A stretch of DNA of 64,000 nt, from NCBI GenBank assembly GCA_047967505.1, contig CM106540.1; one strand, 5' to 3'. The notes beneath the pieces were generated by a model. That model had not been told where the DNA came from. It saw only the letters and a program-made list of their open reading frames with translations, and made no database searches. The stretch is from Dipteris shenzhenensis (lineage: Eukaryota > Polypodiophyta > Polypodiopsida > Gleicheniales). This document shows, piece after piece, positions 21,760-32,143 of the stretch (position 1 is its first letter; every line of letters begins with the position of its first letter). Position numbers and translations under genes: made by a program.

Positions 21760-24180
21760 TCTCACTCTTCTCTCTCTCTCTTTCCTCTCCGCTCTAGTCT
21801 ACGTTTCCTCTCATCTTAGTCTGCTCTCTCCCCTCCTCTTCATTTCCCCTCTCTCTCTCTCTCTTCCTTTCTCCTCACCTTTTTCCTCTCTCTCACTTGC
21901 GCTCCCCACTCTCCTCTCCACTCTCTCTCACTTGCCGCGATCTCCCCCCCCATCCCCTCTCTCTCTCTCCTCCCCCTCTCTCTCTCTCTCTCTCTCCACC
22001 CCTCCCTCTCTTTCGCTGCCGCGGCAGCGGCCCCTCCCCTCCTCTCTCTCTCTCCCTCACCCCCTCTCTCGCATCTCCCCCTACTCTCTCTCCCCCCCCC
22101 TCCTCTCTCGCTGCCGCGGCAGCGGCTCCCCCTCTCACTTCCCTCTCCCCACCCCTTCCCTCTCCCCCTCTCCCCCTCTCTCTCTCCCTCCCCTCTCTCT
22201 CGCTACCCCCTTCTCTCTCTCCCCCCCCTCCCTCTCTCGCTGCCGCGGCAGCGGCCGCGGCCCCCCCCCTTCTCTCTCTCTCTCCCTCCACTCTCTCGCT
22301 CCCTCCGCCCCCTCCCCCCTTCCCTCTCCCCCCCCTCCCCCTATCTCGCTGCCGCGGCAGCGGCCGCGGCCCCTCCCCCTTCTCTCTCTCTCCCCCTTCC
22401 CTCTCTCTCGCTACCCCCGGCCCCTCCCCCCTTCCCTCTCCCCCCCTCCCCCTCTCTCGCTGCCGCGGCCGCCCCCCCTTCCCTCTCGCTCCCCCCTTCC
22501 CTCTCCCCCCCCTCTCCCTCTCTCGCTGCCGCGGCCCCCCCCTTTCCCTCTCCCCCCTCTCTCGCTCCCCCCTTCCCTCACCCCCCCCTCCCCCTCTCTC
22601 GCTGCCGCGGCAGCGGCCGCGGCCCCCCCCCCTTCCCTCTCCCCCCTCTCTCGCTCCCCCCTTCCCTCTCCCCCCCCTCCCCCTATCTCGCTCCCTCCGC
22701 CCCCTCCCCCCTTCCCTCTCCCCCCCCTCCCCCTATCTCGCTGCCGCGGCAGCGGCCGCGGCCCCTCCCCCTTCTCTCTCTCTCCCCCTTCCCTCTCTCT
22801 CGCTGCCCCTGGCCCCTCCCCCCTTCCCTCTCCCCCCCCTCCCCCTCTCTCGCTGCCGCGGCCGCCCCCCCTTCCCTCTCGCTCCCCCCTTCCCTCTCCC
22901 CCCTCTCCCTCTCTCGCTGCCGCGGCAGCGGCCGCGGCCCCCCCCTTTCCCTCTCCCCCCTCTCTCGCTCCCCCCTTCCCTCACCCCCCCCTCCCCCTCT
23001 CTCGCTGCCGCGGCCCCCCCCCCTTCCCTCTCCCCCCTCTCTCCGCTCCCCCCTTCCCTCTCCCCCCCCTCCCCCTCTCTCGCTGCCGCGGCAGCGGCCG
23101 TGGCCCCCCCCCCTTTCTCTCTCTCCTCGCCTCCCTTTTCCCCCCCTCCCTTCTCTCTCCCCTCCCCTCCCTCTCTCGTTGCCGCTGCCGCGGCAGCGGC
23201 CCCCCCCCTCTCTCTCTTCCCCCCCCTTCCCTCTCTCCTCCCCTCCCTTTCCCCCCCCCCTTCTCTCTCCCCTCCCCTCCCTCTCTCGCTGCCGCTGCCG
23301 CGGCAGCGGCCCCCCCCCTCTCTCTCTCTTCCCGCCCCTTCCCTCTCGCTGCTCCCTCTCCCCCCCCTCCCCCTCTCTCGCTGCCGCGGCAGCGGCCGTG
23401 GCCCCCCCCCTTTCTCTCTCTCCTCGCCTCCCTTTCCCCCCCCCTCCTTCTCTCCCCTCCCCTCCCTCTCTCGCTGCCGCGGCAGCGGCAGCGGCCCTCT
23501 CCCTCTCTCTCTCTTCCCCCCCCTTCCCTCTCTCCTCCCCTCCCTTTCCCCCCCCCCCCCTTCTCTCTCCCCTCCCCTCCCTCTCTCGCTGCCGCTACCG
23601 CGGCAGCGGCCCCCCCCCCTTCTCTCTCTCTTCCCCCCCCTTCCCTCTCGCTGCCCCCTCTCTCCCCCCTTCCCTCTCGCCCCCCTCCCCCTCTCTCGCT
23701 GCCGCTGCCGCGGCAGCGGCCCCCTCCCTCCCCTCTCCCCCCTCCCCCTCTCTCGCTGCCGCGGCAGCGGCAGCGGCCCCCTCCCCTCCCTCTCCCTCCT
23801 CTCCCCCCTTGCCCCCCCCCCCCTTCCTCTCCCTCTCCCCCCCTCCCCCTCTCTCGCTGCCGCTGCCGCGGCAGCGGCCCCCTCCCCTCCCTCTCCACCC
23901 TCGCCTCCCCTCCCTCTTCCCCCTCTCTATCCCCGCCCCCCCTCCCTCTCTCGCCGCCCCCCCTCCCTCTCCCCTCCCCTCCCTCCCCCCCTCGCGGCAG
24001 CGGCCTCCCCCTCCCCTCTCTCTTTCCCCCCCCTCGCTGCTTCTCCCCTCTCTCCCCTCTCTTTCCCCCTTCCCCCTTCTCTCCCCCCTCCCTTTCTCTC
24101 CCCTCTCTTTCCCCCCCCTTCTCTCGTCTCTCTCCCTCTCTCTTTCTTTCTCTCTTTTGCTGCCGAGGCAGCAAGACTCT
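21760..24180. repeat. Polypyrimidine array punctuated by GCTGCCGCGGCAGC palindromes
   Basis: The plus strand is almost entirely C and T (CCCCCCTTCCCTCTC-type) for 2.4 kb. It is interrupted more than twenty times, about every 60-130 bp, by CTCGCTGCCGCGGCAGCGGC. The core GCTGCCGCGGCAGC is a perfect 14 bp palindrome containing a SacII site. Long frames on both strands (up to 781 codons) are low-complexity artefacts rich in Pro/Ser/Leu or Gly/Arg/Glu. The mirror-like polypyrimidine runs can form triplex DNA. Confidence 0.92.
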
Positions 24181-24251
24181 CTCTCTTCTTTTCTCTCTCT
24201 AAAAATCTATCCTTCAAAAATTTCAAAGAATACAAATTTTAAAAACAGTAC

Positions 24252-24385
24252 CTGGAAAAAAGTTGAAATCGATGCTTGTGCTTGCTTGTGCTTGCTTTTG
24301 CTCTTCCTCCTCTTTTTGCTTCTCCTCTTGCTCTTCCTTGTTGAAATGAGAGAAACAATGAGAGAAGGAGAGTATATATAAGAAA
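24252..24385 (-). promoter_or_regulatory. Predicted core promoter and non-coding first exon of the minus-strand gene
   Basis: On the minus strand, TTTTTCTTATATATACT (TATA box near 24373-24381) is followed by a purine-rich leader with CAACAAGGAAGAGCAAG and then ACTTTTTTCCAG|GTACTG, a splice donor ending the exon at 24252. The same block, in the same order with different filler, occurs at 50054-50170 and 52537-52670 upstream of the homologous pseudogene. The TATATATA core is symmetric, so divergent firing toward the plus-strand gene is possible. Confidence 0.55.
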
Positions 24386-24469
24386 AACTAGGGTTTGAGT
24401 GCTTCTCTCTCATTGTCCTTCTATAACATTATCTCCTCTCCCATTGGCCTCTCTATTAGATTATCTTCT

Positions 24470-25375
24470 CTCTCTCTCCCACCCACTCCCATCCTCCCAC
24501 CCCACTCTCACTCCCATCCTCCCACCCCACCTCCCCCATTATCACTCCCACGCCCACGCCCATTCTTTCACCTTCCCCATTTCCACTCCCTCTCCCACTC
24601 CCATCCTCCCACCCCACCCCTCCCACTCCCACCCTCACTCCACCCCCACCTCCCCCATTCCCACTCCCACTCCCACTCCCACTCCCACTCCCATTCTCCC
24701 ACCCACTCACATCCTCCCACCTACACGTCTCACTCCCACTCCCATCCTCCCACCCCCACCCCTCCCCCCCCATTCCCACTCCCACTCCCATTCTCCCACC
24801 CTTATCCTCCCACCTCACCCCTCCCACTCCCATCCTCCCACTCCCATTTTCCCACCCCCCCACCTCCCCCATTCCCACTCCCACTCCCATTTTCCCACCC
24901 CCCCCACCTCCCCCACTCCCACTCCCTCCCCCATCCTCCCACCCCACCCCTCCCACTTCCACCCCCACCTCCCCCATTCCCACTCCCATCCTCCCACCTC
25001 ACCCCTCCCACTTCCACCCCCACCTCCCCCATTCCCACTCCCTCTCCCACTCCCATCCTCCCACTCCCACTCCCCACCCCACCCCTTCCACTCCCACTCC
25101 CATCCTCCCATCCTCCCACCCTCACCCCACCCCCACCTCCCCCATTCCCACTCCCACTCCCACTCCCACTCCCATTCTCCCACCCCCACCTCCCCCATTC
25201 CCACTCCCTCTTCCACTCCCACTCCCACTCCCACTCCCACTCTCCCACCCCCACCCCCACCGCCCCCATTCCCACTCCCTCTCCCACTCTCCCTTTCTCC
25301 CACTACCACCCTCCCACACTCCCTTTCTCCACTTTCCCACTCTCCCTTTCTCCCACTACCACCCTCCCAACTATC
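24470..25375. repeat. CCCACTCCCATCC minisatellite (G-rich on the minus strand)
   Basis: About 0.9 kb of variable CCCACTCCCACTCCCATCC and CACCCCCACCTCCCCCATT units. The minus strand is runs of GGG separated by 2-4 bases, a classic G-quadruplex-prone pattern. A short piece of the same satellite lies at 20090-20205. The open frames through it are artefacts. Confidence 0.9.
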
Positions 25376-25439
25376 AATTCCACTATTACTTATAAATTCT
25401 AATTAAAACTATTACTTAAATAAATGATATTACTTGAAA

Positions 25440-26255
25440 ACACTCATAGGATTTAAGGTTTAGGATTTCGTGGTTTGGGTTTAGGATTTGGGGTTTGGTG
25501 AGTTAGGGTTTAGGGTTTAGGGTTCAAGGTTTGAGGGTTAGGGTTTGGGGGTTAGGGTTTAGAGTTTGGTGGTTTAGGGTTTAGGGTTTAGGGGTTAGGG
25601 TTTAGGATTTAGGGTTTGGGGGTTAGGGTTTAGGGTTTGGGGTTTAGGGTTTAGGGTTTGGGGTTTAGGGTTTGGGAGTTAGGGTTTAGGGTTTGGGAGT
25701 TAGGGTTTAGGGTTTAGGGTTCAGGGTTTGGGGTTTAGGGTTTGGGTTTTGGGAGTTAGGGTTTAGGGTTTAGGGTTTGGGATTTAGGGTTTAGGGTTTA
25801 GGGTTTGGGTGTTAGGGTTTAGGGTTTAGGGTTTAGGGTTTGGGGGTTAGGGTTTGGGGTTTGGGGGTTAGGGTTAAGGGCTTAGGGTTTAGGAGTTAGG
25901 GTTTAGAGTTTAGGGTTTGGGGGTTAGGGTTAAGGGTTTAGGGTTTAGGGTTTCGGGTTTGGGAGTTAGGGTTTGGGGTTTGGGGTTTGGGAGTTAGGGT
26001 TTAGGGTTTAGGGTTTGGGAGTTAGGGTTTAGGGTTTAGGGTTTAGGAGTTAGGGTTTAGGGTTTGGGGTTTAGGGTTTAGGGTTTGGGAGTTAGGGTTT
26101 GGGGTTTGGGGGTTAGGGTTTAGGGTTTGGGGTTTGGGGGTTAGGGTTTAGGGTTTAGGGTTTAGGGTTTAGGGTTGTTATTGGTTAGGATTTAGGGTTG
26201 TTTTGGTTTACGGTTTAGGGTTTAGGGTTTATGGTTGTTATTGGTTAGTGTCTAA
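25440..26255 (+). repeat. Interstitial telomere-like repeat (TTTAGGG)n, degenerate
   Basis: About 800 bp of GGGTTTAGGGTTTAGGG with frequent variants GGGTTTGGGG, GGGAGTTAGGG and GGGGGTTAGGG. This is the plant-type telomere unit, here well inside an 18 kb transposon and directly upstream of the plus-strand transposase gene. The variant-rich state argues against a fresh telomere addition and for a co-opted array. Confidence 0.93.
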
Positions 26256-26320
26256 TTAAATTTTCAAACACGTTCGTGATTTTTAAATCATTAATAAAGT
26301 AGATTATTGAGAAGAGACTA

Positions 26321-29300
26321 ATGTTCTTTATAATGGTTGTTACAGCTTGTTTGCAGAGGAAACTCACAAAGGAGATGGCTACAAAATTTATTCCGGGGAT
26401 GGAGGTGATTTTATGTTGCAAAAGAGAAGCAGTTGCATTTGCTACAATCCATGAAAGTGATCCAAATTCTATTTATCACTTTAGAAGACTTGGCGAAGAT
26501 AAGGTAGCGGTTATCATATCAAGGATTCTTAGTGCACATGTTGAGCTAAAGCATAAGTGTGGGGATATGGAAATCCTTGGAGATGTTATGCCCTATAATA
26601 CTTCCAACAAAGCATTTATTGCATGGGACAGAGATGAGACTTATTAAACACATGTCATCAGGAATACAAAGTGCATATCTTTGGATTTTAGAGTGGGAGA
26701 TATTTTACAAATGTTATCATTTACAAATAAGTATGTAGCAGAAGGTCAAGTCTTGGGATTTGAACAAGTTGAACACTGGACATTTGCGCAGATGAGAATT
26801 CAAAAAGTTACTGATGATGGTATGGATGATAACTCAATGTCATTGGATGGTCCCTACTATGAGGTAGGTAAGGATTTGAGATGGAGCATGCAATTTTTAA
26901 AGATTGGAAAGACTCGGCATGTGGTTTTTAATGATAAACATAATGTATACTACAACATCAAAGAATTGAAAGAATATGCCAATGTACCAAGCTCTATTCC
27001 TTCAGAGATGGATGATTCCAATGCACTCAACTATAGCACTGACGTCTTATCAGAAGTCGATGAGTTCATTGGTACCGAGAAAGAAAAATATTTCACAAGT
27101 GATGCCTTATCCGGGGTGGATGAGTTCATGCACATTGAGAACTTGGGCAAAGATGTGAAAAGTGTTATATCTTCAAGCATGGATGGCTTCATGGATACTG
27201 ATAAAGTTCTTGGAGTCAAAGCAGGTAGCTATGGAATTATGGAAATCATGCACGATAGTATAATGAGTGATGTTCTCTCTGGAGTAGAGGAGTTTCAAGA
27301 CTATGGAGTTATGAAATCCATAGAAAGTGCATCAATGAGCGATGTTCTCTCAGGAATAGATGAGTTTGAAGATCATTCTGGACAGTCTATCACCACTGAC
27401 TATGGAGTTATGAAATCCATAGAAAGTGCATCAATGAGTGATGTTCTCTCAGGAATAGATGAGTTTGAAGATCATTCGGGACACTCTAATGCCATTGTGA
27501 CAAGTGGTTCTACGATTGTATCAAAAGTAGGGATGAGATCAACAAAGGACTATTCGGTGTTTGACTTTGATTGTGAACTTGTAAATGTTACAAATGGTTT
27601 GACGAATGTATCAAAAGCAAGGATGACATCAACAAAGGAATATTCAGTATTTGACTGTCAGAGTGATAAGATCAAGGATGCAACATCTCATGAAAACAAC
27701 GTGACAAATAAATCTTACAAGGAGAACTACACAAATCCAAATAAGAATGAACAGAAGGTCCCAAAACGGACATACAGATGCATGGAAAGACAACGAGTGC
27801 AGGCAGATCCAGAAAAGCAACCAAAGAGAATAAGAGTAATGAATGAAGATGTTATGCTAAAAGCAATGCGATCTACATGCTGTAAGCATACATGTATGCG
27901 ATCCATTAACTTACATGACATCAAGGGTTGTAGAGAACATGTATGGCAAAGGAAAGGAAGCAGAAGAAATGAATACCTACTCACGAGATTGTCTTGCTTT
28001 CTTGTAAATGATAAGAGAAGGCGAAGTTCAGGACATCAAATAAGGCCTCTTATAAATGGAAAAAGTATATGCAATAATGCATATCGCATTATTACAGGAT
28101 TATCACATGGCACATATTGGAATTTGGCTAATAAAGCAAAGTATGGAGTTAAATTTAACATTCATGGAAACATAGGAAGGCCCAAAACAAGAGCCTCAAC
28201 GGTTGCGGCAACAGCAATTTTGAAAGATTACATTTATGAAAATGCTTTACGACAACCCCACCTATCAGAAATGCATCTTCCGATAGGTTTGACCAAAAAA
28301 GAAGTATTTAACTCTATTGGAGAAACACAGAGGCAAAGAGGGCATGCACCGGCATCTTTTCATACTTTGTATACTCTTTGGAAAAAAAGCTTTGGACATG
28401 TTAAAATCCCAAAGAGGCAAAAAATGTCAAAGTGCAACGACTGTGATGATCTAAAGCGAGCACTTGAGAGTGCAACATCTCCAGAACAAAAAGAAGCTTA
28501 CAAAAGAAAGAGAGAATTTCATCATGGACTTGTTCGACATTCTAGAATAAAATATGCATTTTGGAAGGAGCAAGCTATTTCTCACCCAAATGAGTACATG
28601 TGCATTATTGTAGATGGTATGGATCAAAATACAACAACATTACCTCGATTCGTTAACACTCCACCTAAGCTACAAGGCAAATACTTTTTAAAGACACATC
28701 TATGTGGAGTGTTAGTGCACGGATTTAAGTTTTTTGCAGACATATGGATTGATTCCTTGCATCTACACGATAGCAATCAAGTTGTAACATCCGTTATGAA
28801 GGCAATTCACAATGTACATGCAGAAAAAGGTCGCCTACCAGCAACTTTGAGAATACAAGCAGACAATTGTGGACGAGAGAATAAGAATGTACTCTTCTTT
28901 GCATTTTGCTCAATGCTAATCGCTCATAGAATCTTCAATGAGATTGAAGTTGGGTTTTTGTTGGTTGGGCACACACATGAGGATATCGATCAGGTATTTA
29001 GCACAGTTTCAAGAGAACTAAAACACAAGGACATGGAGACAATGGATGACTTGATAAGAAAATGCGGGAGGCAAGTTGGTGGCCGTAAGGAAGGAACAAT
29101 ATGCTCAATGGTTGAGAGGATGTATGATTGGAAGAGCTTTATTCTACCTTTCATACAAAAAGGTGGTGATGCCCTGATTGGTCATAGCGCTCCACACTAT
29201 TTTCGATTTTTCTTAAAGGATGAAAAACCAGTGATGCAATGGCAACACTATTCTCTTGATACAAAATGGGAACCTGAAGAACCTTACTCTCTCTTAACTT

Positions 29301-30082
29301 CAATCCCGAGCAAAGAAATGCATCCAACATGGGCTCCTATAAAAGAATTCAGCGAGAAATCCAAAGGTGAAATAGAAGGCTTAAAAGCTTTTATTGCATA
29401 CAAAGAGGAAATGCTCCGGAGATTTCCTGATTGGAAGCCCTCTTGGAAGGAACACACTACTGTTGTAATTAGCAAGACCTACCAATTGATAAAGGACCTT
29501 GCAAAAATGCGAGAAGATGATATTAAGGCAGAACGGCCTTTATTTTGGCCAAATGTTGGTAATGACTTGCGTCCAGCATGTGGTCTCTTTGAAAATGAGT
29601 TTGAATCGTTGCTCCCACGTCCATATTGTGGACCCAAGAAGAGAGAGTTTATGCCACAAATAGACATAGATGTCCATTGTTTTGTTGCAGTTCGACCATC
29701 GGATGATGAACATGAGAACGTGAAGTTTTGGGTTGCAAAAGTAGTTGACGTGAGCATGGATGACTGGGGGAGAGCTACAACATTTACAGCGGTATGGTAT
29801 GAGCCAAGGGGCAGGAAGGAGAACCAAGATAACAGTACATTGTATAGTAGTTGTTTGAAAAAGGAATGGGTCCCAAACCATGAAGCAATTTCAAGACTTT
29901 CCACAGAGACAGTCATAGTATCCTGGAAATCAAGGTCAAAGAAAACAAAGAAGCACATGGGGTATGATGTAGAAGACAAAATAAAATTACCGCAACCAAT
30001 TATTACGCACATTACAGAGTTCACAAAGATGCTCGCCCGGGAGGAAGTAGAAGGAGATAGCGCAAATGAAGAATGCCCATGA
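26321..30082 (+). CDS. DUF7869-type DDE-like transposase with TNP1/En/Spm-like N-terminal modules; one in-frame stop
   Basis: One reading frame runs from 26321 to 30082, broken only by TAA at 26645-26647. 26370-26644 resembles the TNP1/En/Spm (Transposase_23) module (GMEVILCC, AVAFATIHESDP, LGEDKVAV, KAFIAW). 26681-26930 looks like a second, diverged copy. A repeat-rich linker (SDVLSGIDEFEDHSG units) follows. Cys-rich segments are CCKHTC (about 27880) and CNDCDD (about 28436). The catalytic-type core is IVDGMDQ (Asp codon 28613), QADNCGREN (Asp 28862) and VGHTHEDIDQ (acidic 28979-28990). A BAH-like C-terminal part (FWVAKVVDV...WYEPRG, about 29730) ends it. Family knowledge: such RNase H-like proteins carry an Asp-Asp-Asp/Glu triad. 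The start may be an ATG near 26375 after a TTTGCAG acceptor, or 26711 if the stop is real. Confidence 0.8.
27302..27490 (+). repeat. 99 bp in-frame tandem repeat in the transposase gene
   Basis: TATGGAGTTATGAAATCCAT to GAAGATCATTC is present twice with only about three differences. It encodes YGVMKSIESASMSDVLSGID-type units. Older copies (SDVLSEVDEF, SDALSGVDEF, SDVLSGVEEF) lie upstream at 27040-27300. The repeats form an acidic linker between the N-terminal modules and the catalytic core. Confidence 0.88.
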
Positions 30083-30831
30083 TAACACCATTCAAATATC
30101 GAGAAAGAGTGAAGGTGGTGGTGGTTGTCAGATGAGAGTGAATGAAGATGGCACCCAAGCGACAAGTGACGACAGAAAGGACATTCTGAACAAGCAAATG
30201 TTTGGATCGCTCATTTCTGTGATCATGATAGAAAAGGACATTCAAACAAGCAAATGTTTGGATCGCCCATTTGTACTAAACTCATTGTAAAGGAAAAATT
30301 AAATTATTGAAAAGGCCACAGGAGATCCTTTGTACAAAGACTCATCCAGAGCAATATTTGTTGTAAAACTTATGACATGATAATGTAAAATTGCAAGCAT
30401 AGCTATTGCTACTTTTTGGAGTACAAAAGAGGCTTCCATCATGTCTCATGTGTATATAAACCTTTTAATTTCTTGAATATTCAAGAGTGTTATAGTTTTC
30501 TGCATTGAAAGTAAAAAGAGTCTTACAGGTCTCTTATGTATACATTTTTAAAATGTTGTGAATCCTCAATAGCATGGTTTTTCATGGATTTAAACTAATA
30601 ACTCGGATTTTTTATTTTAAGAATATGATTCTTATAAACAAGAAATAGAAATTTAGGATTTAATAGTAGTTTTTGCATTATTTGTACAACATTGTAGAGA
30701 GATATTTTGAAATGTCTTATGTGAAAATGATAGTGCCAGAAAGTAAACTTTTGATTCTCGAATGACAGTTTCATAAAGTAAACTTTTCAGTTGGGAAGGA
30801 TTTTAAGGAATAGTCCAAAAGTAGACACATG

Positions 30832-30857
30832 AGTCCAAAATTAATGAAATAAGTGTT
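30832..30857 (-). repeat. Right 26 bp terminal inverted repeat of the 18 kb element
   Basis: Reverse complement of 12905-12930 with no mismatch. Ends ATAAGTGTT and is followed by TCTA (30858-30861), the duplicated target. The inner motif TAGTCCAAAAG is at 30811-30821. Confidence 0.9.
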
Positions 30858-30861
30858 TCTA

Positions 30862-31480
30862 GATAATATTCTCAAACTTTTAGTGAATTACGAGCCAGCC
30901 TGCACTGGCCATCTTATTTAAGTATAGTTCCTAAAGGAACTCCCAATGCATGATTATAGTGTGTGGTAGACCAACCAACTTGACTTTGGTATTAGTCTTA
31001 GAGAGAAGAAGATTATCACAATCAATTATTCAAATACTTCTTAGCTCTACAACAAGAGAGCTTTAAGAATAATATGTAGTCATGGATGATGACATTCCTA
31101 GGAATGACTAAGCATATCAAATCTTCAAGCTATAAGATGATTTGAAAGATCTAGAACTCTTACCCACCTCTATCTTTAGGAAGTAAGACAATTCTCCAAC
31201 TTATGGTGGCATTGCACTTCCCATAAGGATAACCAAACTAAAAAGACCAAATGAAAGCTAGATTCAAATTTCTTTAGATGAGTTTTCTTACATGTGAGCC
31301 AAGGTAAATAAAATAGAATTAATGTAAGGACAATGAATATGCTTCCACCCAATAGTTTTCATCACATTTTCTCCAAGATCCATGTGAAAGGATGCATAGG
31401 AGTGACCTATCAGATATCCTAGGTATCTGCTAACCTTGCCACCATCTTTTGCATCTACAGCTCCAAGGAGAGTGTTTCAT
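30862..31480 (-). pseudogene. Decayed LINE, upstream part split off by the 18 kb element
   Basis: Minus-strand translation near 31160-31210 gives WRIVLLPKDRGG, the LINE signature that follows the reverse transcriptase (W..V.LPK..GG). It is followed by broken LINE-like sequence down to 30862. The orientation and order fit the zf-RVT piece at 12240-12900 once the 18 kb element is ignored. Confidence 0.6.
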
Positions 31481-31545
31481 GTTAGAGCTATATATAGCTC
31501 GCTCTAACTTGAACTAGGTCTCAGCTATATATGTGTAACTTGTGA
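31480..31545. repeat. GAGCTATATATAGCTC-containing repeat, copy 1 (LTR-like)
   Basis: About 65 bp (GAGCTATATATAGCTCGC.CTAACTT...CAGCTATATATGTGT) matches 39467-39520 in the same orientation. GAGCTATATATAGCTC is a 16 bp perfect palindrome. The second copy sits beside a Ty1/copia remnant, so this may be an LTR fragment. Confidence 0.6.
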
Positions 31546-31729
31546 TCAATATGAAGGCATGATTACAAAGGTTTGAGGAGGTTGGACTAGATTGAATTTG
31601 GAGAACGACAAGCTCTCCTATTCAGATAAAGAGCTCAAACATCGAACTTGAAGATCTCAAGCCTTGATTATACATCATCACTATGTCAAACAAGTTTACA
31701 TTTCTAGGCAAACACAACAACACAAAGCA

Positions 31730-31940
31730 ACTATAGACGCGCTTGGCAGACGTGCAAAATAGCGAGCGTAAAATCGCACATCTAACAGTTCATCTATTGG
31801 TGCATGTATTAACACGTCTATTTGCGTGTCTACACTGAGAAAATATGGGCTCGTCTAACATTGTGTTTATCAGTGCGTCTATTTGCGCGTGTATTAGCGC
31901 ATCTATTAGCACATTTACACTAAGAATTAGACACGTATTG
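31730..31940. repeat. Left sub-terminal GCGTCTA repeats of CACTA copy B
   Basis: Ten or more AGACGCG / GCGTCTATTTGCG motifs in both orientations follow the left TIR. Compare 6960-7225 in copy A. Confidence 0.82.
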
Positions 31941-32143
31941 AGACACGTATTTAGATGCAAAACAGAGAATATAGAAAGTGAGTTTTTGGTGTACATCATT
32001 GCTTTCCAAACATTGACCATGATTACCAAAGCACATAATTTTAACAAAAACATCAATGCTTTTTTGCAAGCCCACATATACAAGAATTGAGGTGAGGACA
32101 ATGAGACAATATGTAAAATAGTTTTTCCAATATCAATGATGGG

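Larger units (their letters stand above)
19284..24251 (-). other. Predicted 5' leader intron of the minus-strand gene (about 5.0 kb, repeat-filled)
   Basis: A donor (TTTCCAG|GTACTG, exon end 24252) and an acceptor (GAATACAG|G next to the start codon, at 19284) bound a 4,968 bp interval made mostly of low-complexity arrays. The related copy has the same donor block at 50054 and 52537 and an acceptor (TTTTCTTGTAG|GATT) just before its start codon. The intron is inferred from this conserved pairing. Transcript data would be needed to prove it. Confidence 0.5.
12905..30857. mobile_element. 18 kb two-gene DNA transposon with 26 bp TIRs and TCTA target duplication
   Basis: The ends are perfect 26 bp inverted repeats flanked by TCTA. 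Both flanks are parts of one decayed LINE in one orientation, which gives independent evidence of insertion. Inside are two divergent genes. The minus-strand gene (13523-19282) encodes a ParB/methyltransferase-like/Ulp1-like protein. The plus-strand gene (26321-30082) encodes a DDE-like transposase of the DUF7869 type. The 7 kb between them holds pyrimidine arrays with GCTGCCGCGGCAGC palindromes, G-rich minisatellites and TTTAGGG-like repeats. The minus gene looks intact. The plus gene has one in-frame stop. A diverged, truncated relative lies at 43690-53200. I do not know a named superfamily that matches this combination. Confidence 0.88.

Noticed and set aside
21897-24242. Very long open frames (781 and 756 codons, plus minus-strand frames)
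   Set aside because: They run through pure CT/GA arrays in several frames at once and encode only Pro/Ser/Leu or Gly/Arg/Glu runs.
24395-25402. 335-codon overlapping frames
   Set aside because: Minisatellite artefacts: the CCCACTCCC repeat lacks stops in several frames.
25440-26255. True chromosome end
   Set aside because: The array is degenerate, only 0.8 kb, and flanked by transposon genes on both sides.
26645-26670. Short intron removing the in-frame TAA
   Set aside because: An acceptor-like ATCAG exists at about 26660, but no donor upstream gives an intron of plausible length that keeps the module.
29479-30165. 228-codon minus-strand frame
   Set aside because: Antisense shadow of the transposase C-terminus. 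No independent features.
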